From: Paraburkholderia bannensis
Lineage (GTDB): Bacteria; Pseudomonadota; Gammaproteobacteria; Burkholderiales; Burkholderiaceae
Assembly: GCF_014200455.1 (NCBI RefSeq)
Contig: NZ_JACHBW010000017.1
Location: 62,001-126,000 of the forward strand
Direction of reading: 5' to 3'
DNA: 64,000 nt
Shown here: one piece after another, positions 43,344-57,111 of the stretch
Position numbering within the stretch: position 1 is the stretch's first letter
Layout of the letters: each line of letters opens with the position of its first letter
Notes under the pieces: generated by a model
The model's database searches: none
Told to the model about the DNA's origin: nothing
Seen by the model: only the letters and a program-made list of their open reading frames with translations
Translations under genes and position numbers: made by a program

Positions 43344-43671
43344 TTCGTCAACGATTATTAGACCACAAAAGCCGCGAGCGCCGCAAACCGCGGGGGCAAG
43401 CGCACAATCTCCGCACGTTCCCTGCTCTGGCACAATGCGCTGAACCGGCGCGAAACGCGTGGTGGGGGCGCGCAGTGTGAAAATGCTCGTCCTCCCGCAT
43501 CGTGCGGCCGCAGGCTCTGCTTGAGCGGGTCGATTAAGACTCGCTTAAGCGGTGCGGGACAGAATCGCTACGCTGACGGCCCTCCCCGAAAGACGGCAGC
43601 GCACGGCATCACGCCACGCACGGCGGGCATCGTCGACTCCGGCCGCGGGCCGGCACAACATCAGGACGCAC
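43344..43671. other. Intergenic region between thi operon and ABC transporter
   Basis: No gene supported. It must contain the divergent promoters of the thi operon (minus) and of the ABC transporter (plus). Confidence 0.5.
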
Positions 43672-45429
43672 ATGACCAACTCCACTCCCCGCGCCACGCC
43701 GGATCAGAACGAGCATCACAAGATCACGGCCTGGAGCCTGATCAAGCCCTACTGGGTCTCAGAGGAACGCTGGATCGCATGGGGGCTGCTCGTCGCGATC
43801 ATCGTGATGAACCTGCTCGTCGTGTGGATCAACGTGCGGCTCAACGGCTGGAACGCCGACTTCTACAACGCCCTGCAAAACAAGGACGTCAAACAGTTCC
43901 CGCATCTGCTGATGATCTTCACGGGACTTGCGTTCGGCTTCATCATTCTCGCGGTGTACGGGCGCTATCTGCGCCAGATGCTCGGGTTCCGCTGGCGCCA
44001 GTGGCTTACCACGCGCTATCTGGGCGACTGGCTCGACAAGGGCGCGTTCTACCGCATCGAGCGCGATCGCCTCGCCGACAACCCGGACCAGCGTATCAGC
44101 GACGACCTGCAGTCGTTCGCCACCACCACGCTCTCGCTTACGCTCGATCTGCTTTCCACGGTGGTGACGCTGGTGTCGTTCGTCACGATCCTGTGGACGA
44201 TCGCGGGCGCGATCACGATTTCGCTGGGCTCGACGCCCATCACGATTCCGGGCTACATGGTGTGGGCTGCGGCGCTCTACGCCGTGATCGGTTCTGTGGT
44301 GATCCAGAAGGTCGGTCATCCGCTCGTGTCGATCAACTACCAGCAACAAAAGGTGGAAGCCGACTTCCGTTTCGGCCTGATCCGCCTGCGCGAAAACGCC
44401 GAGCAAATCGCGCTGTACGACGGCATGGATACCGAGCGCGGCAGCGCGCAAGGGCTCTTCGCGCACATCCGCGACAACTGGTGGCGCGTGATGAAGTACA
44501 CCAAGCGCCTCACCTTCGTGCTGAGCTTCTACGGCCAGATCGCCATCATCTTCCCGCTGGTGGTGGCCGCGCCGCGCTACTTCGCGGGCGCCTTCACCTT
44601 CGGCGTGCTGATGCAGATCTCGCAGGCCTTTGGCACGGTGAGCGACTGCTTCTCCTGGTTCATCAACAGTTACTCCACCCTCGTCGAATGGCGCGCGACC
44701 GTGAACCGTCTGCGCGAATTCGTGCGCGTGGTGAATTCGCCGCGTCTGAAGGAAAGCGTCTCGCCGGCGACGGAACACGGCGGCATCAACCTGCACTTCA
44801 TCGACGCGGGCGAGCTTTCCACCGAGCACCTGAAGCTCGCGCTGCCCAATGGCAAGCCGCTTTCGGAAGTACGCGACATCGCCATCAAGCCGGGTTCGCG
44901 CTGGCTCGTGCGCGGGCCGTCGGGCTCGGGCAAGAGCACGCTGATGCGCGCGCTCGCGGGTCTCTGGCCGTTCGGCGAAGGCTCGATCGACGCGCCGGTG
45001 GATGCGCGCATGATGTTCATTCCGCAGCAAAGCTACCTGCCGATCGGCTCGCTCAAGGCCGCGCTCACCTACCCCTCGCCCGCCGACGACTACAGCGACG
45101 ACGATTGCCGCGAAGCGCTGCGCGCCTGCCGTCTGGAAGAGTACGTCGACCGCCTTAACGAATCCGCTCACTGGTCGCGCGTGCTCTCGCCCGGCGAGCA
45201 GCAACGTCTGGCCGGTGCGCGGGTGCTGCTGCACAAGCCCGACTATCTGTTCCTCGACGAAGCAACCAGCGCGCTCGATCCTGACAACGAAGGCCGTCTC
45301 TACAAGCTCTTCGTCGAACGGCTGCCGAAGGCGGCAATCGTGAGCGTGGCGCATCGCGAGTCGCTTGAGGCCTGGCACGACGAGACGCTCGAAATCGAGC
45401 GCTCGCCTGCGGAGCGCGTCGCAGCGTGA
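43672..45429 (+). CDS. SbmA/BacA-like ABC transporter, fused permease and ATPase
   Basis: A 585-aa protein. The N-terminal ~330 aa match the SbmA/BacA-type transmembrane domain (WRQWLTTRYLGDWLDKGAFYRI, NPDQRISDDLQSF, VEADFRFGLIRLRENAEQIA). The C-terminal ATPase has Walker A GPSGSGKST, signature LSPGEQQRL and Walker B YLFLDEA. ATG 43672 has AGGACGC upstream; the longer start at 43552 was rejected. Related proteins import peptides or vitamin-like compounds; substrate not known here. Confidence 0.9.
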   Translation: MTNSTPRATPDQNEHHKITAWSLIKPYWVSEERWIAWGLLVAIIVMNLLVVWINVRLNGWNADFYNALQNKDVKQFPHLLMIFTGLAFGFIILAVYGRYLRQMLGFRWRQWLTTRYLGDWLDKGAFYRIERDRLADNPDQRISDDLQSFATTTLSLTLDLLSTVVTLVSFVTILWTIAGAITISLGSTPITIPGYMVWAAALYAVIGSVVIQKVGHPLVSINYQQQKVEADFRFGLIRLRENAEQIALYDGMDTERGSAQGLFAHIRDNWWRVMKYTKRLTFVLSFYGQIAIIFPLVVAAPRYFAGAFTFGVLMQISQAFGTVSDCFSWFINSYSTLVEWRATVNRLREFVRVVNSPRLKESVSPATEHGGINLHFIDAGELSTEHLKLALPNGKPLSEVRDIAIKPGSRWLVRGPSGSGKSTLMRALAGLWPFGEGSIDAPVDARMMFIPQQSYLPIGSLKAALTYPSPADDYSDDDCREALRACRLEEYVDRLNESAHWSRVLSPGEQQRLAGARVLLHKPDYLFLDEATSALDPDNEGRLYKLFVERLPKAAIVSVAHRESLEAWHDETLEIERSPAERVAA

Positions 45430-45758
45430 GCGATACGCGGCGCGGCTCGCAGTGCGGCGCGCAGTGCGTCGTCCTGATCACCGGCGCGGCCTCCGCCACC
45501 GCCGCCGCCAAGGCGGCGCTCGAATCGCTGGCCAGAACCGCCGCCGCCGAACTCGCGCCGCACGGCGTCACGGTGAACTGCGTCGCGCCCGGCTAAACGC
45601 GCAAGGACGCGGGCCCCACGCCCGCCAACGCACCCGCCTGGGCGCGCGCCGCCGAAGCCACCGACATCGCCGAACTCATCGCCTTCCTGCTGTCCCATGC
45701 CGCGCGCCATATCACCGGCCAGACGATCCACGTCGATGGCGGCCTGACGCTGGGTTAA
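45426..45758 (+). pseudogene. Remnant of a short-chain dehydrogenase
   Basis: One frame reads VVLITGA, then directly AAKAALESLARTAAAELAPHG, VTVNCVAPG, an in-frame TAA (45594-45596), TRKD, and later TDIAELIAFLLSHAARHITG and VDGGLTLG. These are the opening and closing pieces of an SDR enzyme: the middle third, with the catalytic Tyr, is deleted and a stop follows the NxVAPG motif. It begins at a GTG overlapping the ABC transporter stop. Confidence 0.8.
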
Positions 45759-45978
45759 ACGCCCGCGCTTCGTTCGCTGGCTATCGAATTTTTGATCGCC
45801 TCGCCAACACCGTGCTTTCAACGCCGCTCGCATCAGCGGCCCATCGCACCTAAAATAGGCGCGATCCTGCCGCCCGGGCACACCGGCGCCGCCGCAGACG
45901 ACACCGTAGTCATGAGTCGCCACACGCCGCCCCACCCGGTCGTGGCACGCAAAACAAACGAGGGGGAGACGAGGCGCC

Positions 45979-47283
45979 ATGGGCTCTTTTCAATGGTTCA
46001 GTGAGCTGAACGAACGTGAGCGCCGCACGCTCTACGCCGGTTTCGGCGGCTATGCGGTCGACGCGTTCGACTTCATGATCTACTCGTTCCTGATTCCCTC
46101 GCTGATCGCCGCGTGGGGCATGACCAAGGGCGAAGCAGGCATGATCGCGACGAGTTCGCTGATCTCGTCGGCCATCGGCGGCTGGCTTGCGGGTATCCTC
46201 GCCGACCGCTACGGCCGCGCGCGCGTGCTGCAGTGGACCATCGCCACCTTCGCGCTGTTCACCTGCCTGTCCGGCTTCACGCATTCGTTCTGGCAACTGC
46301 TCATCGCACGCACGCTGCAGGGCATCGGCTTTGGCGGCGAGTGGTCGGTGGTCACCATCATGATGGCCGAGACGATCCGCTCGCCGCAGCACCGCGCCAA
46401 GGCAGTGGGCACCGTGCAGAGCAGCTGGTCGTTCGGCTGGGCCGCCGCCGCGATTCTCTATTGGGCGTTCTTCGCGCTGCTGCCCGAGGACTACGCATGG
46501 CGCACGTGCTTCTGGATCGGCATCCTGCCCGCGCTGTGGATTCTCTACGTGCGCCGCAACGTGAGCGACCCCGAAGTCTTCCTGCAAACGCGCCGCGCGC
46601 GCGAACGCGGCGAAACGCACGGCCACTTCCTGCAGATCTTCGCGCCCGCGCATCGAATGACGACGCTGCTCGGCAGTGCGCTGTGCACCGGCATGCTGGG
46701 CGGCTACTACGCGATCACCACCTGGCTGCCAACGTATCTGAAGACGGTGCGTCATCTTTCCGTGTTCAACACGAGCGGCTATCTGATCGTACTGATCGTC
46801 GGCTCCTTCACGGGCTATATCGTCGGCGCGATCCTGTGCGACCGGATCGGGCGGCGCGCCTCGTTCATCCTGTTCGCGATCGGCTCGTTCGCGCTCGGCA
46901 TGGCCTACACCATGCTGCCCATCACCGATGGCGCGATGCTGGCGCTCGGCTTTCCGCTCGGCATCGTCGTGCAGGGCATCTTCGCGGGCGTGGGCGCGTA
47001 TCTCTCCGAGCTGTATCCCAATGCGATCCGCGGCTCCGGCCAGGGCTTCTGTTACAACCTGGGACGCGGGCTCGGCTCGTTTTTCCCGATTCTCGTCGGC
47101 ACGCTTTCGCACACCACCACGCTCGTCAAGGCGATCGGCACGGTGGCGGGCGCGGGCTATCTGCTCGTGATCGTTTCCGCACTGTGCCTGCCAGAAACCA
47201 AAGGCAAGGTGCTCGGACCCGAAGCCGACCCGCACCGCGCGTCTGCGGCCGCTCAACCCTCTGCGGATTCCACTGCACAATGA
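45979..47283 (+). CDS. MFS transporter, sialate/aromatic acid-type
   Basis: A 434-aa major facilitator with 12 predicted helices. FGGYAVDAFDFMIYSFLIPSL and the loop motif GILADRYGRAR between helices 2 and 3, plus ARTLQGIGFGGEWSV, place it with organic or sialic acid-type carriers. ATG 45979 has GGGGGAG upstream. The D-amino-acid dehydrogenase-like gene follows 46 nt later and may act on the imported compound. Confidence 0.85.
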   Translation: MGSFQWFSELNERERRTLYAGFGGYAVDAFDFMIYSFLIPSLIAAWGMTKGEAGMIATSSLISSAIGGWLAGILADRYGRARVLQWTIATFALFTCLSGFTHSFWQLLIARTLQGIGFGGEWSVVTIMMAETIRSPQHRAKAVGTVQSSWSFGWAAAAILYWAFFALLPEDYAWRTCFWIGILPALWILYVRRNVSDPEVFLQTRRARERGETHGHFLQIFAPAHRMTTLLGSALCTGMLGGYYAITTWLPTYLKTVRHLSVFNTSGYLIVLIVGSFTGYIVGAILCDRIGRRASFILFAIGSFALGMAYTMLPITDGAMLALGFPLGIVVQGIFAGVGAYLSELYPNAIRGSGQGFCYNLGRGLGSFFPILVGTLSHTTTLVKAIGTVAGAGYLLVIVSALCLPETKGKVLGPEADPHRASAAAQPSADSTAQ

Positions 47284-47329
47284 GCCTGAACGTGCTGCAA
47301 TATCGTCCGTCACCCTCACTACGACCGGC

Positions 47330-48685
47330 ATGAAAACGATCGTCCTCGGCGCAGGCGTGATCGGCGTCGCCACTGCTTATTATCTGAGCGAACGAGGCTG
47401 CGACGTCACGGTCATCGAGCGCGAACCGGGCGTCGCACTCGGCACGAGCTTCGGCAACGCAGGGGTGATCGCGCCCGGCTACGTCACACCGTGGGCGGCG
47501 CCTGGCATGCCGGCCAAGCTCATCAAATACCTGCTCAAGCCCACTTCGCCGCTGATCTTCCGGCCGACTTTCGACGCCGCGCAATGGCGCTGGATCGCGC
47601 GCTGGCTGCGCGAATGCGACCTCGCGCGCTTTCGCGTCAACAAGCAGCGCATGCAGCGCATCGCCTACTACAGCCGGAATTGCCTGCACGCCTTCCGCGC
47701 GCAGCATGCGTTCGAGTACGGCCGCAGCCAGGGTTACCTGCAGCTCTTTCGCAGCGACTACGACCTGGAACTGGCGCAGCCCGCACTCGACGTGCTGCGC
47801 GATGCGGGCATCGTGTATCGCGAACTGGACGCCGCAGCCTGCGCGCAGGTCGAACCGGGGCTCCATTGGTCGCGCGTGAAGCCGGTGGCGGGCGTCTACC
47901 TGCCCGACGACGAAGCCGGCGATTGCGCGCGCTTTACGCGCGAACTGCGCGCCGTGTGCGAAAGCAACGGCGTGAAATTCATCTTCGATACCGAGGTGCT
48001 CGCGCTCGAAGCCGCAGGCGGCAAGGTCACAGGCGTGCGCGTGCGGCCAGTGCCGGGACGCGAGGCGCGCAACCGTCGCGAGCAGCGTCGCGCGCCCGCC
48101 GAAGTGCTGCGCCCCGCCGATCTGAGCGAACCCGCCGCCAACGCCGCGCCGCAGACGCTGGCCGCCGATGCCGTGGTGGTGGCGCTCGGCGTGGAGAGCG
48201 CGGCGCTGGTCGCGCCATTGGGCGTGCGCGTGCCGCTTTATCCGGTGAAGGGTTATTCGGCCACGCTGCCCGTGGTCGACGAGCAAAAAGCGCCGCGCGC
48301 CGCACTCATGGACGAATCGCTCAAGACCGCGATCACGCGCTTCGGTCCTTATCTGCGCGTGGCGGGCACGGCCGAGCTGGGCAACCACCGCACGACGCTG
48401 CGCGAACAGGCCTTGCAGACGCTCATGAAGGTGCTCGACGACTGGTTCCCGCATGCGGCGACGCCTTCGTCGGCGCAATTCTGGGTGGGACGCCGGCCGA
48501 TGGTGCCGGACGGCGCGCCGCTGCTGGGCGCGTCGGGCGTCGACGGGTTGTGGCTCAACGTGGGCCACGGTTCGACGGGCTGGGCGATGTCGATGGGCTC
48601 AGGCCGCGTGGTCGCCGATCTGATCGCGCAGCGCGCGCCGGAGATCGATCTGGATGGGCTGACGCTGGAGCGGTATCGGCGGTGA
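47330..48685 (+). CDS. D-amino-acid dehydrogenase-like FAD enzyme
   Basis: A 451-aa flavoprotein of the DadA family. FAD-binding IVLGAGVIGVATAYYLSERG, then GNAGVIAPGYVTPWAAPGMP and the C-terminal GHGSTGWAMSMGSGRVVADL are DadA-like. A Pro/Arg/Ala-rich insertion lies near residues 240-280. It would oxidise D-amino acids to keto acids at the membrane; precise substrate uncertain. It is in an apparent operon with the MFS transporter. Confidence 0.85.
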   Translation: MKTIVLGAGVIGVATAYYLSERGCDVTVIEREPGVALGTSFGNAGVIAPGYVTPWAAPGMPAKLIKYLLKPTSPLIFRPTFDAAQWRWIARWLRECDLARFRVNKQRMQRIAYYSRNCLHAFRAQHAFEYGRSQGYLQLFRSDYDLELAQPALDVLRDAGIVYRELDAAACAQVEPGLHWSRVKPVAGVYLPDDEAGDCARFTRELRAVCESNGVKFIFDTEVLALEAAGGKVTGVRVRPVPGREARNRREQRRAPAEVLRPADLSEPAANAAPQTLAADAVVVALGVESAALVAPLGVRVPLYPVKGYSATLPVVDEQKAPRAALMDESLKTAITRFGPYLRVAGTAELGNHRTTLREQALQTLMKVLDDWFPHAATPSSAQFWVGRRPMVPDGAPLLGASGVDGLWLNVGHGSTGWAMSMGSGRVVADLIAQRAPEIDLDGLTLERYRR

Positions 48686-48700
48686 GGTGTGCTTGGTGCG

Positions 48701-49168
48701 TCAAGGCACTTTGGCCTTTGATGCAACCGGGTTGTCCTGACGGTAGCGGCGATTGGGATGGATCACCAGCCGCCCGACCGCCGCATCCAGCTCCTTGCTG
48801 TGATACAGGTCGAGGCATTTGAGGAGGTCGAATTTGACGTCCTTGATTTCCGCGTCGGCCAAAGGGTTGTGATAATCGCGCGCCAGATAGCGATCGACGA
48901 GCGCCTCGATCGCGTCAGGTGCCTTATCCATGTCGTAATACGTCCAGTCCCGCAGGGCGCTGACGCTACTTCCCGCATCGATGGAGGCACCGTTGTCACG
49001 CTTGTAGGCTTTGGCGATACACGACGCCAGAACCATATCCTTGAAGTTCTGCGCGTACGTCCGGGAAGCCGCTTGGGGCGAGGTCGGACTATCGTCTTTT
49101 GCGTGACTGATCGACGGCCCAATGGCAAAAGCGATTACCGCTAGAACGCCATTCAGGATCTTATTCAC
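48701..49168 (-). CDS. tai4: T6SS amidase immunity protein Tai4
   Basis: A 155-aa protein with an N-terminal signal peptide (NGVLAVIAFAIGPSISHA) and an all-helical periplasmic domain; FKDMVLASCIAKAYK and KFDLLKCLDLYHSKELDAAV fit Tai4. It would protect the cell wall from Tae4 in the periplasm. It starts at GTG 49168, overlapping the tae4 stop as GTGA. GC content looks lower than that of neighbouring core genes. Confidence 0.85.
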   Translation of the reverse strand: MNKILNGVLAVIAFAIGPSISHAKDDSPTSPQAASRTYAQNFKDMVLASCIAKAYKRDNGASIDAGSSVSALRDWTYYDMDKAPDAIEALVDRYLARDYHNPLADAEIKDVKFDLLKCLDLYHSKELDAAVGRLVIHPNRRYRQDNPVASKAKVP

Positions 49169-49665
49169 GGCAGGCTCCAGAAGTTTGCGCGGTCCGTGCG
49201 ATACCGGGCTTCTGGTTCGTTGAAGTAGCAATGATCATAGCAGCCGCTTCCGTTGTACAACGTCGCGTGGCCTGCTGCGTCCGACCATCCTGAAACCTCG
49301 AAAAGAACGATGCCTTTCTTGCCCGCCAGCGACCCGCCGCCGGAGGGCGGATTGTTGACGATTTCCGGCTGCCCCCACCGTTGCTGAAGAAAAGCAATCA
49401 GGTCTTTGACACGGAAGAAGTATTGGCGCTTATCGACGCCGGAAACGGTTTTCCCCGCGATTGTTGGGATCACAAGCCCGGACTGGTTCAGGATATAGCT
49501 CATTCGGACCGCGCAGGTATTGCTCCATCGTTGCGCTGCGTTGGGATTGCCGATGTTCTTCGCGACGTTGCCGCCGATCACCTGCGCTGCCTTGCCTGCG
49601 GAGTCCGTCGGATCGTAAATTCGCATCGCTGCTGCCCAGGCCTTAGAAAAAGGCGGTCGACTCAT
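49165..49665 (-). CDS. tae4: T6SS amidase effector Tae4
   Basis: A 166-aa NlpC/P60-type DL-endopeptidase effector. Catalytic Cys51 (SNTCAVRMSYILN) and His133 (AGHATLYNG) are in place, and the closing FWSLP is typical of Tae4. ATG 49665 has AAGG upstream. Delivered by a type VI secretion system to cut rival peptidoglycan. No other T6SS gene is in the window, so the pair is an orphan, and its composition suggests acquisition. Confidence 0.88.
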   Translation of the reverse strand: MSRPPFSKAWAAAMRIYDPTDSAGKAAQVIGGNVAKNIGNPNAAQRWSNTCAVRMSYILNQSGLVIPTIAGKTVSGVDKRQYFFRVKDLIAFLQQRWGQPEIVNNPPSGGGSLAGKKGIVLFEVSGWSDAAGHATLYNGSGCYDHCYFNEPEARYRTDRANFWSLP

Positions 49666-49824
49666 TTCGCACCCTTGCTTTTCTCGTTGAGGGCCATTCG
49701 CCCTGGCGAGTCGACGCAAGCCTCCCGCATCGACAAAGGCCCATCGTAGTCCTTTGTTCGTGCTAAGTTTTTTAGGGGTTTTGACGTACATTCAGGATCG
49801 CTTGCATAAGCGTTGTCTTGTACG

Positions 49825-50373
49825 CTAAACCGGCAAACTCGCCAGCGCCTCATACCGCGCGCCCTGCTTCGCGAGCGTGCTCGAATACAGCACGAGCGAG
49901 GTGAAGCGCAATGGCGGCAGCGCGACGACCGGGCTTGCCGAAGGTGCATCCTTCGCATCGCGCGCAAACCGCGCCAGCGTCACATGCGGGCGGAACGCGC
50001 GCGCATCGAGCGACAAACCCACCTCGCCCATCGACGATCTCACGCGCCAGTCGAGTGCCGTGAACGCATCGGACATCGCCAGCGCGGCCACCAGCAGGCG
50101 CGGCTGCGCGTGGCCCGGCCAGCATTCGATTTTCGTGACGGTGGCGGGCGGCATCGGCATTGCGTGATCCGCGAGCCGCCGCGCAAGCGCCTCGCCCTGC
50201 GCGAACGTCATCGCGCCGATGAACGCCACCGTCAGATGCAACTGCGCATGCGGTACGCGCCGCGCGTTCGGCGGCACGTCGAGCGCGGCCAGTGCGTCTC
50301 GCGAAGGCGCATCGGGCGCAAGCGCGATGAAGCAGCGCTTCCACTCCCGCGCCTCATCAAGGGCTTCGGACAT
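49825..50373 (-). CDS. thpR: RNA 2',3'-cyclic phosphodiesterase
   Basis: A 182-aa 2H phosphoesterase of the ThpR/LigT type. Two HxT-type motifs are visible, HLTVAF and RPHVTLAR, and the opening RCFIALAPDAPSRDAL is typical. ATG 50373 was chosen. It lies between the tae4-tai4 pair and the gltBD terminator. Confidence 0.88.
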   Translation of the reverse strand: MSEALDEAREWKRCFIALAPDAPSRDALAALDVPPNARRVPHAQLHLTVAFIGAMTFAQGEALARRLADHAMPMPPATVTKIECWPGHAQPRLLVAALAMSDAFTALDWRVRSSMGEVGLSLDARAFRPHVTLARFARDAKDAPSASPVVALPPLRFTSLVLYSSTLAKQGARYEALASLPV

Positions 50374-50431
50374 GATCGGGAGCCTCGGATCGTCGGGCAA
50401 TCGGCTAATCCTACGCTTCAAACAGGACGTG

Positions 50432-50466
50432 AAAAAGCCGGGTCATCCTTACGGATGCCCGGCCTT
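50432..50466 (-). terminator. Terminator of gltBD
   Basis: GCCGGG-CATCCGTAAGGATG-CCCGGC-like stem (one mismatch) followed by TTTTT on the minus strand, about 70 nt beyond the gltD stop. Confidence 0.8.
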
Positions 50467-50533
50467 TTGGCGTGTGTCTCCTGCCGTCTCCCGTGCGCCC
50501 GTCGAATCGACTTTGACGGGCGCATCAGAAGGA

Positions 50534-52000
50534 TTAACGCGGCAGTTCGGTGCTGCCCATCAGATATGCATCGACGGAGCGAGCGCACTGACGGCCTTCA
50601 CGGATCGCCCACACCACCAGCGACTGGCCACGGCGCATATCGCCTGCCGTGAACACCTTGTCCACCGACGTGTAGTACGCCTTGTCGCCTTCGGTCGCGG
50701 CGCGCACGTTGCCGCGCGCGTCCTTGTCCACGCCGAACGCTTCCAGCACCGGCGACACCGGCTGCGTGAAGCCCATCGCCAGCAGCACCAGATCGGCCTT
50801 CATTTCGAATTCCGAATCCGGCACTTCGATCATCTTGCCGTCCTTCCACTCGACGCGCGCGGCGATCAGCTTCTCGACCTTGCCGTTCTTGCCTTCGAGG
50901 CGCTTGGTCGCGACCGCCCAGTCACGCGAGCAGCCTTCCTCGTGCGACGACGAGGTGCGCAGCTTGACCGGCCAGTACGGCCACACGAGCGGCTTGTTCT
51001 CGGCTTCCGGCGGCTGCGGCAGCAGTTCGAACTGCGTGACGCTCTTCGCGCCGTGACGGTTCGACGTACCCACGCAGTCGGAACCCGTATCGCCGCCGCC
51101 GATTACGACCACATGCTTGCCCTTGGCGAGCAGCTGGTTCGGCAGCTTGTCGCCGGCGTTGACCTTGTTCTGCTGCGGCAGGAAATCCATCGCGTAGTAC
51201 ACGCCTTCGAGCTCGCGGCCCGGCACCGGCAGGTCGCGTGGCGTTTCCGAACCGCCCGCGATCACCACTGCGTCGAACTGTTCCTTCAACTCGTCCGGGC
51301 TGACGGTTTCCCTGGCCGTGTTGCCGATGTACGCCGGCAGTTCACCCTTGCCGATGAACACGTTGGTGCGGAACGTCACGCCTTCGGCTTCCATCTGGCG
51401 CATGCGGCGGTCGATCAGCCACTTTTCCAGCTTGAAGTCGGGGATGCCGTAACGCAGCAGGCCGCCGATGCGGTCGTTCTTTTCGAACACGGTCACGTCG
51501 TGACCGGCGCGCGCGAGTTGCTGCGCCGTCGCCAGACCTGCCGGGCCCGAACCGACCACGGCCACCTTCTTGCCGGTCTTGTGCTTCGCGACTTGCGGCG
51601 CGACCCAGCCTTCGGACCAGGCCTTGTCGATGATCGCGTGCTCGATCGACTTGATGCCTACGGGATCGTTGTTGATGCCGAGCGTACACGCCGCTTCGCA
51701 GGGCGCCGGGCAGATGCGGCCCGTGAACTCGGGGAAGTTGTTGGTCGAGTGCAGTACTTCGATCGCGTTCTTCCAGTCCTGGTGGAACACGAGGTCGTTG
51801 AAGTCCGGAATGATGTTGTTGACCGGGCAGCCGTTGTTGCAGAACGGGATGCCGCAGTCCATGCAGCGAGCACCCTGGATTTTCGCGTCGGCATCGGAGA
51901 GCGCCGCGACGAATTCCTTGTAGTGCTTCACGCGCGTGAGCGGTGCTTCGTACGCCTCATGCTGGCGCTCGAACTCGAGAAAACCGGTTGCCTTACCCAT
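50534..52000 (-). CDS. gltD: Glutamate synthase small subunit
   Basis: A 488-aa NADPH-dependent flavoprotein. The N-terminal iron-sulfur region has CMDCGIPFCNNGCP, two Rossmann folds follow (VAVVGSGPAGLATAQQLARAG and VVVIGGGDTGSDC), and a C-terminal GDMRRGQSLVVWAI closes the FAD site. It passes electrons to GltB; gltB lies 102 nt upstream. Confidence 0.95.
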   Translation of the reverse strand: MGKATGFLEFERQHEAYEAPLTRVKHYKEFVAALSDADAKIQGARCMDCGIPFCNNGCPVNNIIPDFNDLVFHQDWKNAIEVLHSTNNFPEFTGRICPAPCEAACTLGINNDPVGIKSIEHAIIDKAWSEGWVAPQVAKHKTGKKVAVVGSGPAGLATAQQLARAGHDVTVFEKNDRIGGLLRYGIPDFKLEKWLIDRRMRQMEAEGVTFRTNVFIGKGELPAYIGNTARETVSPDELKEQFDAVVIAGGSETPRDLPVPGRELEGVYYAMDFLPQQNKVNAGDKLPNQLLAKGKHVVVIGGGDTGSDCVGTSNRHGAKSVTQFELLPQPPEAENKPLVWPYWPVKLRTSSSHEEGCSRDWAVATKRLEGKNGKVEKLIAARVEWKDGKMIEVPDSEFEMKADLVLLAMGFTQPVSPVLEAFGVDKDARGNVRAATEGDKAYYTSVDKVFTAGDMRRGQSLVVWAIREGRQCARSVDAYLMGSTELPR

Positions 52001-52102
52001 TTGGTTCTCGTCTATCTAATCTATTCAGTGAGGGGGACAGCGCCCGCCGCTGCATCAGTAAAGTGCGCAGCGGGCGCTTCGTCTTTGAGTCGTTCTCGCG
52101 GA

Positions 52103-56803
<4,701 letters not shown>

Positions 56804-57052
56804 GGGGACACCGTCCTAGAGGGGCCAGGGGAATGGCCGTTGATTCCGTACTTTGTTTTCCCGCCGCTTGCGTGACCGCTGTACGGCGTTGCGCGGGCGA
56901 TGCTGGCTTCCCGCGTTGTGCGTCCAGGAGAGCCGAAAGGCGAATATACGCGACGAATCAAGGGCATGCAAATAAAACCGTATGTTTAGACCCCGATTAT
57001 CGTCATGGTGCATTGCGGTGTATTTTTATTGGGGACGCATCGTTAAGGGGCA

Positions 57053-57077
57053 AAAGAAAACGGCATCCGTGGATGCC
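57053..57077 (-). terminator. Terminator after transposase-like gene
   Basis: GGCATCC-AC-GGATGCC followed on the minus strand by TTTTCTTTT, 35 nt beyond the stop at 57112. The rest of the 56804-57061 gap is probably the gltB promoter. Confidence 0.75.
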
Positions 57078-57111
57078 GCTTCTGTTCATAAATCTTTGAT
57101 CTAAAAGGGGA

